NCBI RefSeq assembly: GCF_900199635.1
Contig: NZ_LT962687.1
Coordinates: forward strand, 556,863-620,862
Source of the DNA: Anaerotruncus massiliensis (ex Togo et al. 2026)
GTDB taxonomy: Bacteria; Bacillota; Clostridia; Oscillospirales; Ruminococcaceae
Direction of reading: 5' to 3'
Length of the DNA stretch: 64,000 bases
A program made the translations under genes and the position numbers. The first letter of the stretch is position 1. Every line of letters starts with the position of its first letter. The notes beneath the pieces are model-generated. The model saw only the letters and a list, made by a program, of their open reading frames with translations, did no database searches and had not been told where the DNA came from. Positions 58,804 through 64,000 of the stretch are shown here, in pieces.

Positions 58804-58899
58804 TCGCGCGCGGGGGCGGGGCCGCGCCGCAAAAAATGGTAAAATAGCCCCATGGCTCCGCCGGGGCGCGCGCCGCGGTCCGGATGGGGAACGCCCGCG

Positions 58900-59607
58900 C
58901 TATTTTTTCCCGGCGGCCGGGTAGGCGATGCGGGCCTCGGAATTCTGGATGAGGTTGAGCAGTGACGAGGCGAAGAGCGGGTAGTCCCGCGAGAGCGCCT
59001 CGGTGGTGACGTAGAGCGGGTCCACGTTGGGGATGCGCTCCATGTCCACGGCGGGATCGCCCTTGGCGATCGAATAGGCGTTGGCGCTGCACACCTGCAT
59101 GGCGGCGTCGGCGTACTGCTGGGCGACGGTGTCGGGCACGGTGAACATCGCGCTCTGATTGCGCGGGTTGGCCCCGTAGACCAGCCGGAACATCCGGTAG
59201 ACCGCGAGCATCAGAAAAGAGGACACCTCGTTGACGAGCGGCTTGCACGCGCTGCGCGAAAGCATGTCGAAGAGGATGTTGAGCGAGTTGGCGATCAGCT
59301 TTTTATTGAGGACGGGGAGCACGCCCGATTTGAAGACATTCTCCTTGCCGACGCTGTCCGGTTCCGGGATGTCCTCGACCGTCAGCTTGGAGCCGGTGCG
59401 GTCGGGGGAGCGGCCGAGCATATAGTCGCAGGAAACGCCGTAAAAATCGGCGCAGCGGATGAGGAAATCCAGCCCGCATTCGCGGATGCCCTTCTCGTAA
59501 TGGGAGAGCAGCGCCTGCGAAATCCCGAGCTTGGATGCCGCGAGCTTCTGGCTGATGCCGCGCTCCTTGCGCAGTAAGGTCAGGACCCTTGGAAAGTCAG
59601 CGTTCAT
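58900..59607 (-). CDS. XRE-family regulator with C-terminal effector domain
   Basis: This 235-residue protein has an N-terminal helix-turn-helix (RKERGISQKLAASKLGISQA, then LLSHYEKGIRECG, residues 13-46) and FYGVSCDYMLGRSPDR, typical of XRE regulators. A linker (about 70-90) leads to a 140-residue helical domain of unknown ligand. It has its own promoter. The target is unknown. Confidence 0.9.
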   Translation of the reverse strand: MNADFPRVLTLLRKERGISQKLAASKLGISQALLSHYEKGIRECGLDFLIRCADFYGVSCDYMLGRSPDRTGSKLTVEDIPEPDSVGKENVFKSGVLPVLNKKLIANSLNILFDMLSRSACKPLVNEVSSFLMLAVYRMFRLVYGANPRNQSAMFTVPDTVAQQYADAAMQVCSANAYSIAKGDPAVDMERIPNVDPLYVTTEALSRDYPLFASSLLNLIQNSEARIAYPAAGKK

Positions 59608-59689
59608 TTGTCAATACCCCTCAAGAACCTTTTTTATCTATCTCTCAGGACCCGTGGAGGTCCCGGAAAAGGCCTTTTACGTACTGTAA

Positions 59690-59718
59690 ATTATATAATA
59701 ACCAAAACCTTTTGTAAA
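59690..59718 (-). promoter_or_regulatory. Promoter of the XRE regulator
   Basis: On the minus strand TTTACA (59718-59713) and a perfect TATAAT (59695-59690) are spaced by 17 bases, leaving a leader of about 75 nt. Confidence 0.78.
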
Positions 59719-59778
59719 TAGGGCATGTCGAGAAAATGAAAGTTTTGTGAAAAAAAGTCAAAAAGGGGCGTTTCGTTT

Positions 59779-60420
59779 ATGCTAACATACAAAATCCATC
59801 TGCTCCGGCACGGCCTGACCCGGGCGAATCTCGAGGGGCGCTACATCGGGCGCACCGACCTGCCGCTCTGTCCCGAGGGTCGGGCGCAGCTGGAAAAGCT
59901 GCGGGACACCTGCGAGTACCCGTGGGCGGAGCGGGTGTATACAAGCCCGCTGCTGCGCGCGCGGCAGACGGCGGAGCTGCTCTACCCGGGCCGCCCGCTC
60001 GAACCGCTGGACAAGCTGCGGGAGCTCGACTTCGGGGCGTTCGAGAACCGGACGATCACCGACCTCGAGCAGGACCCCGCCTTCCGGGCGTGGATCGCGG
60101 CCCCCGCCGGGGCCGCCCCGCCGCAGGGGGAGAGCGCGGCGGCGCTCCTGGGGCGCGCCGTCGAGGCGGTGGCGTACATCTTCGCCCGGATGATGGAGGA
60201 GCGCGTGACCTCGGTGGCGGTCGTGACGCACGGCGCGCTCATCATGAACCTGCTGGCCGCGATGGGACTGCCCGAGCGGGAGGCGGTGCGCTGGAACGCG
60301 GGCCCCGGCGAGGGATACACGCTGCTGCTCTCCGCGCAGATGTGGATGCGCGACCAGAAGTTCGAGGTCTACGAGCAGATCCCCTATCCGTCCGGACAGG
60401 GGGACAATTCCGACGAATAA
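59779..60420 (+). CDS. Histidine phosphatase superfamily protein
   Basis: This 213-residue phosphoglycerate-mutase-like phosphatase has the catalytic LLRHGLTRANLEGRYIGRTD (RHG at 10-12, phospho-His 11), YTSPLLRARQTAE (near 52-64), LRELDFGAFEN with the acid Glu, and VAVVTHGALI (second His near 151). Candidate roles include alpha-ribazole phosphatase or a general sugar phosphatase; the substrate cannot be told. AAAAGGGGCG precedes the ATG. It is followed 77 bp later by leuB. Confidence 0.92.
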   Translation: MLTYKIHLLRHGLTRANLEGRYIGRTDLPLCPEGRAQLEKLRDTCEYPWAERVYTSPLLRARQTAELLYPGRPLEPLDKLRELDFGAFENRTITDLEQDPAFRAWIAAPAGAAPPQGESAAALLGRAVEAVAYIFARMMEERVTSVAVVTHGALIMNLLAAMGLPEREAVRWNAGPGEGYTLLLSAQMWMRDQKFEVYEQIPYPSGQGDNSDE

Positions 60421-60497
60421 GCAGGCCGTTTTTTGGTGGACTTTTTACATTTTCGTGCTAGAATGTACATAATATCGTTACAAGGAGAAGGTACGCT

Positions 60498-61580
60498 ATG
60501 AATCTGAACCTCTGTGTGCTCGAGGGCGACGGCATCGGCCCCGAGATTGTCAAGGAAGCCGTCCGGGTGCTGCGCGCCGTCTGCGGCGCGCGCGGCGTCG
60601 GGCTCAGCCTCGATTACGCGCTGCTCGGCGGCGCGGCCATCGACCGGACCGGCGTCCCGCTGCCCGACGAGACGGTGGAAAAATGCCGCGCGGCCCAGGC
60701 CGTGCTGCTCGGCGCGGTGGGCGGCCCCAAGTGGGACGGCCTCCCCTCCGGGCTGCGCCCCGAAAAGGGCCTGCTCGGCATCCGGTCGGCGCTCGGCCTC
60801 TACGCAAACCTGCGCCCCGCCACCATCTTCCCGGCGCTCAGGGCCGCCTCCCCCCTCAGGGACGAGATCGTCGGCGCCGGGGTGGACATCATGGTGGTGC
60901 GCGAGCTCACGGGGGACGTCTATTTCGGCGAGCACAGCCGCTTTGAACGGGACGGGGTCCTCCACGGCAGGGACATCATGGGCTACAGCGTGCCCGAGAT
61001 TGAGCGGATCGCAAGGGTCGCGTTCGGCCTGGCGCGCAGGCGGGACCGCCGCGTGACCTCGGTGGACAAGGCGAACGTGCTGGAGACCTCGCGCGTCTGG
61101 CGGGAGACGGTCACCCGCGTGGCGGAGGAGTTCCCCGACGTGGCGCTCACCCACCTCTATGTGGACAACGCCGCCATGCAGCTCGTGCGCGACCCCGCGC
61201 AGTTCGACGTGCTCGTGACCGGAAACCTCTTCGGGGACATCCTCTCGGACGAGGCGTCGATGATCTCCGGCTCGATCGGCATGCTCGCCTCCGCGAGCCT
61301 TGGGGATGGCCCCTTCGGCCTCTACGAGCCGATCCACGGCAGCGCGCCCGACATCGCGGGGCAGGGGAAGGCCAATCCGCTGGCGACCATCCTCTCGGCG
61401 GCGATGATGCTGCGCTACACCTTCGACCTGCCCGAACTGGCGGGCGCGGTCGAACAGGCGGTCTCCGACGCGCTGGGAACGGCGCGCACCCCCGACATCC
61501 GGGGGGACGGGCTGCCGGTGTGGACGACCGAACAGATGGGCGGCTTCGTCGCCCAGAGGGCCGCCGAACTGCTCGCGTGA
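60498..61580 (+). CDS. leuB: 3-isopropylmalate dehydrogenase
   Basis: This 360-residue decarboxylating dehydrogenase of leucine synthesis shows [55 protein letters not shown], and [20 protein letters not shown], then [20 protein letters not shown], all diagnostic. The GAVGGPKWD and LTGD(V/I)YFGE forms point to LeuB rather than isocitrate or tartrate dehydrogenase. AAGGAGAAGG lies before the ATG. The other leu genes are not adjacent. Confidence 0.97.
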   Translation: MNLNLCVLEGDGIGPEIVKEAVRVLRAVCGARGVGLSLDYALLGGAAIDRTGVPLPDETVEKCRAAQAVLLGAVGGPKWDGLPSGLRPEKGLLGIRSALGLYANLRPATIFPALRAASPLRDEIVGAGVDIMVVRELTGDVYFGEHSRFERDGVLHGRDIMGYSVPEIERIARVAFGLARRRDRRVTSVDKANVLETSRVWRETVTRVAEEFPDVALTHLYVDNAAMQLVRDPAQFDVLVTGNLFGDILSDEASMISGSIGMLASASLGDGPFGLYEPIHGSAPDIAGQGKANPLATILSAAMMLRYTFDLPELAGAVEQAVSDALGTARTPDIRGDGLPVWTTEQMGGFVAQRAAELLA

Positions 61581-61689
61581 GCGGATGGGAAAATTTGCGC
61601 CGGGCCGCGTGAAAACGGGCCGTTCGGCGCACCTTATGAACAGCAATCAGTAATCCGCCGCGGGACGACTCCCGCAGGGAGGGATACCA

Positions 61690-62745
61690 ATGGGACTTTT
61701 CAGGGCGCTCAAGACCAATGCCAGGCGGGCTTTGGCGGGCAGCTGGGGCAGGGCGATCGGCATCATGCTGATCTCCGTGATCCCCGGGGTGCTGATCAAC
61801 CTGCTGGAATACGGCATCCGCGAGGTGAGCGGCGTGTCGGAATTCGTCAACCGCTCGGGCACGGGCAACGCCTTCCGGGCGGCGGCGAACATCGCCCCCG
61901 CCTCCATCGCGATCACGCTGCTCGTGTCGCTGCTCGTCTTTTTCATCATGACCCCGCTGCGGCAGGGGATCATCCGCTGGTACTACCGCCGCACGGGCGG
62001 CGAGCGGGACGGCGTAACGGGCATCTTCCACTACTTTGAGACGGCCGCCGGGTATTTCCGCGCGCTCTGGCTCAACTTCCTCATCGGGTTCCGGATGCTC
62101 CTTTGGACCCTCCTGCTGACCGTCCCGCTCGCCCTGCTGACAGGGCTGCTCTCCGTCGCGGGCGGAGCCGGCCGCGCCACCCGGACCTTCGCCATGCTGC
62201 TCATGCTCGTCTGGATGGTGATCGCCTGCGTCGTGATCGTCATCGTCGGGCTGCGCTATTTCCTCGCCCCCTACCTGCTCGCCGAGCATCCCGGCTACAA
62301 GGCGCGCGCGGCCATCCGGGAGGGCGTGAAGCTGGTGCGCGGCTACAAGGGGAGCGTCTTCCTCTTCGCCCTCTCCTTCATCCTCTGGTACCTGCCGTCG
62401 CTGCTGGCGGCACTGCTCGTCCTCTTTATCCCCTTCTCCGATCCCTTCTACCTTTTCCAGGTCACGGGCCTGCTCCTGCTTCTGATGCTCGCCCAGCTGG
62501 GGATCTGCTTCTATCTGGTGCCCTACCAGAGCGCCTCCCTCGCGATGTACGCGCGCTACCTCATCCAGACGGGGGAGAGCGGCGGCGTGGACGAGTATGG
62601 GGACTCCACCCGGGAATACAAGCCGGAGATCGACCGCTACCTGGAAGCGCAGGCCTCCCGGGCGCCCGCGGAAGAACCGCCCGCGCCGCGGCCGGGCGGG
62701 GAGGAAACCGGCGGTTCCGGACCGGAGGGGGAAGCGCCCGTCTGA
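61690..62745 (+). CDS. DUF975 integral membrane protein
   Basis: This 351-residue protein has about six membrane spans. The DUF975 pattern includes ALKTNARRALAGSWGRAIGI at the N-terminus, FFIMTPLRQGIIRWYYRRTG (near 80-99) and YFLAPYLLAEHPGYKARAAI (near 195-214). The C-terminal 55 residues are a soluble Pro/Glu/Gly-rich tail. GGGAGGG lies before the ATG. The function of the family is unknown. A terminator follows. Confidence 0.87.
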   Translation: MGLFRALKTNARRALAGSWGRAIGIMLISVIPGVLINLLEYGIREVSGVSEFVNRSGTGNAFRAAANIAPASIAITLLVSLLVFFIMTPLRQGIIRWYYRRTGGERDGVTGIFHYFETAAGYFRALWLNFLIGFRMLLWTLLLTVPLALLTGLLSVAGGAGRATRTFAMLLMLVWMVIACVVIVIVGLRYFLAPYLLAEHPGYKARAAIREGVKLVRGYKGSVFLFALSFILWYLPSLLAALLVLFIPFSDPFYLFQVTGLLLLLMLAQLGICFYLVPYQSASLAMYARYLIQTGESGGVDEYGDSTREYKPEIDRYLEAQASRAPAEEPPAPRPGGEETGGSGPEGEAPV

Positions 62746-62770
62746 CCGGTCACAAATCGAAAGAAAGAGA

Positions 62771-62803
62771 AAAGCACAGGACCCAATGTCCTGTGCTTTT
62801 TTC
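62771..62803. terminator. Terminator after DUF975 gene
   Basis: AAAAGCACAGGAC and GTCCTGTGCTTTT pair over a 5-base loop with flanking A and T runs; it can serve both strands. Confidence 0.92.
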
Positions 62804-62850
62804 TGTTTCCCAAAAAGACTACTTCTTCTCTTCCCACACATTCAACGCAG

Positions 62851-63096
62851 CTATTTTGCGTCAGACAACTGATTGATGCACTCGGCGCAGACGTTTCTTC
62901 CCTTGAAGCTGACGACATTCGTCGCGCTGTTGCAGAAGATGCACGCGGGCTCATATTTCTTCAGGATAATATGGTTGCCATCCACGTAGATCTCAAGGGA
63001 ATCCTTTTCATTAATGTCTAAAGTGCGGCGCAACTCAATTGGAAGAACGATGCGTCCCAGCTCGTCGACTTTGCGGACGATACCGGTAGATTTCAT
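62851..63096 (-). CDS. AbrB-type transition-state regulator with zinc-ribbon tail
   Basis: This 81-residue protein has an AbrB/SpoVT swapped-hairpin domain, MKSTGIVRKVDELGRIVLPI through DSLEIYVDGNHIILKKYE (1-50). A CxxC-X16-CxxC motif follows (CIFCNS and CAEC), likely a small zinc ribbon. Similar AbrB proteins in Clostridia act as transition-state regulators. Its N-terminal half is a close paralogue of the interrupted SpoVT in this window. AGGGGGTG precedes the ATG. It is divergent from spmA. Confidence 0.92.
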   Translation of the reverse strand: MKSTGIVRKVDELGRIVLPIELRRTLDINEKDSLEIYVDGNHIILKKYEPACIFCNSATNVVSFKGRNVCAECINQLSDAK

Positions 63097-63265
63097 TTAT
63101 ACACCCCCTATCCGGCAAAAATGCCTTTAACTAACAATATAACGTATTTTTGTAAAATTGTAAACGAATTTGTGAAAAATGCGTCAATATTTGTCATGAA
63201 TAACGAAACATAAAAGAATAAACTGTATAATATACATATACGGAACCGATAGGGGGTGTCCGGGT

Positions 63266-63853
63266 ATGATGAACGTCATTTTTGCAGGAATCATTCTCTT
63301 TTCCTTCGTTTTCGCCGCGCTGACCGGCCGGATGCCCCAGCTTTCCGAAGCCGCCATGGGGCAGGCGGGAGAGGCGGTCACGCTGGTGCTCTCCCTCACC
63401 GGGATGCTCTGTCTGTGGAGCGGGCTTATGAAGATTGCACAGGAGTCGGGCCTCACCGAATTGCTCTCCCGCCTGCTCGCTCCGGTCACAAAACGCCTTT
63501 TCAAGGGTCTGCGCCCCAACGGCGAGGCGGTGAACGCCATCACCATGAACCTCATCGCGAACTTCCTCGGCCTCGGTAACGCGGCCACCCCGCTGGGCAT
63601 CCGCGCGATGTGCGAGATGGCCAAAGAACAGCGCGCCGACGGCGCCGCGACAAACGATATGGCGATGTTCGTCGTCGTCAATACCGCCTCAATCCAGCTC
63701 ATCCCCGCCACCACGGCGATGCTTCGCATGCAGGCGGGCTCCGCCGCGCCGCTGGACATCCTGCCCGCCACCTGGATCGCATCGGTCGGCTCGGTGGCCG
63801 TGGGCATCGTGATGGCGGGGCTGCTCGCGCCCCTCTGGAGGAAACGGCCGTGA
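63266..63853 (+). CDS. spmA: Spore maturation protein A
   Basis: This 195-residue membrane protein of the nucleoside-recognition (Gate) family has LTGRMPQLSEAAMGQAGEAV, LWSGLMKIAQESGLTELLSR, then NLIANFLGLGNAATPLGIRA and VVNTASIQLIPATTAMLR. SpmA and SpmB are required for core dehydration and heat resistance in spore formers. The first of two adjacent ATG codons is used, after AGGGGGTG. Its stop overlaps the spmB start (GTGA). Confidence 0.95.
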   Translation: MMNVIFAGIILFSFVFAALTGRMPQLSEAAMGQAGEAVTLVLSLTGMLCLWSGLMKIAQESGLTELLSRLLAPVTKRLFKGLRPNGEAVNAITMNLIANFLGLGNAATPLGIRAMCEMAKEQRADGAATNDMAMFVVVNTASIQLIPATTAMLRMQAGSAAPLDILPATWIASVGSVAVGIVMAGLLAPLWRKRP

Positions 63854-64000
63854 CCGCGGTCGGCGTCTGGATGGTCCCGCTCGCCATCGCCGGGATCGTC
63901 GGGTTCGGGCTTCTGCGCGGCGTCAAGGTGTTCGACCTCTTCGTCGAGGGCGCGAAGGAGGGGCTCACGACCGCCGTCAACATCCTGCCCGCCCTTGTGG
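63849..64000 (+). CDS. spmB: Spore maturation protein B, 3' end outside window
   Basis: Only 50 codons are visible. They start with GTG inside the spmA stop, have a first membrane span, then FGLLRGVKVFDLFVEGAKEG and LTTAVNILPALV, which match SpmB. The coupling to spmA supports the call. The frame is open at the right edge. Confidence 0.9.

Overview
The window comes from a GC-rich, endospore-forming member of the Clostridia. An Oscillospirales-type gut anaerobe is the likeliest source, but this is inferred from gene content alone. Supporting evidence is the sporulation gene set (cotJA/cotJB, spoVT, spoVM, a SPOCS/LysM protein, spoIVA, spmA/spmB), a Firmicutes-type LexA box, a tandem pair of Spo0A-type boxes, and the glgB-glgC-glgD-glgA order. 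No rRNA, tRNA or CRISPR array was seen.

Layout. (1) 1-2.1 kb: a minus-strand SOS cassette (dinB, a small protein, an SRAP/YedK protein cut by the window edge) behind a LexA box. (2) 2.1-4.1 kb: a small HTH gene, a cotJ operon whose cotJC is cut short, and a ferritin-VIT1 fusion. (3) 4.3-18.9 kb: the central finding. spoVT is split after codon 32 by a 14,050-bp integrative mobilizable element. The element carries a type I restriction system (hsdM, hsdS, hsdR), a DUF262/HNH restriction-like protein, a sigma-like regulator, mobC and a relaxase, rhuM, and a large serine recombinase. Its ends are perfect 16-bp inverted arms around a shared GGCGA. Joining the flanks restores a continuous 179-codon spoVT. 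In the integrated state the recombinase frame runs into the 3' part of spoVT, whereas in the excised circle it would end with its own 25-residue tail.

(4) 18.9-24.5 kb: small genes including a 28-codon spoVM, a LytTR/DUF3021 pair, a lipoprotein, then a SPOCS-LysM gene and spoIVA behind a good sigma-E-like promoter. SpoVM and SpoIVA work together at the base of the spore coat. (5) 24.5-27.4 kb: a MATE transporter and two isolated phage-tail-like genes, one with a collagen-like stretch. (6) 27.4-36.4 kb: an exopolysaccharide operon with almost every gene translationally coupled: priming transferase, CDP-glucose dehydratase, epimerase, three glycosyltransferases, a polymerase/ligase, a pyruvyl transferase and galU.

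(7) 36.4-45.3 kb: GNAT, tatD, an orphan DNA-binding-like gene, metG, a histidine-kinase-like protein without its phosphoacceptor His and with Spo0A-type boxes in its leader, gapA, and a small regulatory module bounded by 225-bp inverted repeats. (8) 45.3-51.3 kb: the glycogen operon. (9) 51.3-58.8 kb: prmC, a DUF1385 protein, and a lipoprotein-response regulator-kinase operon. This stretch also holds several GC-rich intergenic repeat families, one of which separates the regulator from its kinase. (10) 58.9-64 kb: an XRE regulator, a histidine phosphatase, leuB, a DUF975 membrane protein, an AbrB-type regulator with a zinc-ribbon tail, and spmA-spmB (spmB runs off the edge).
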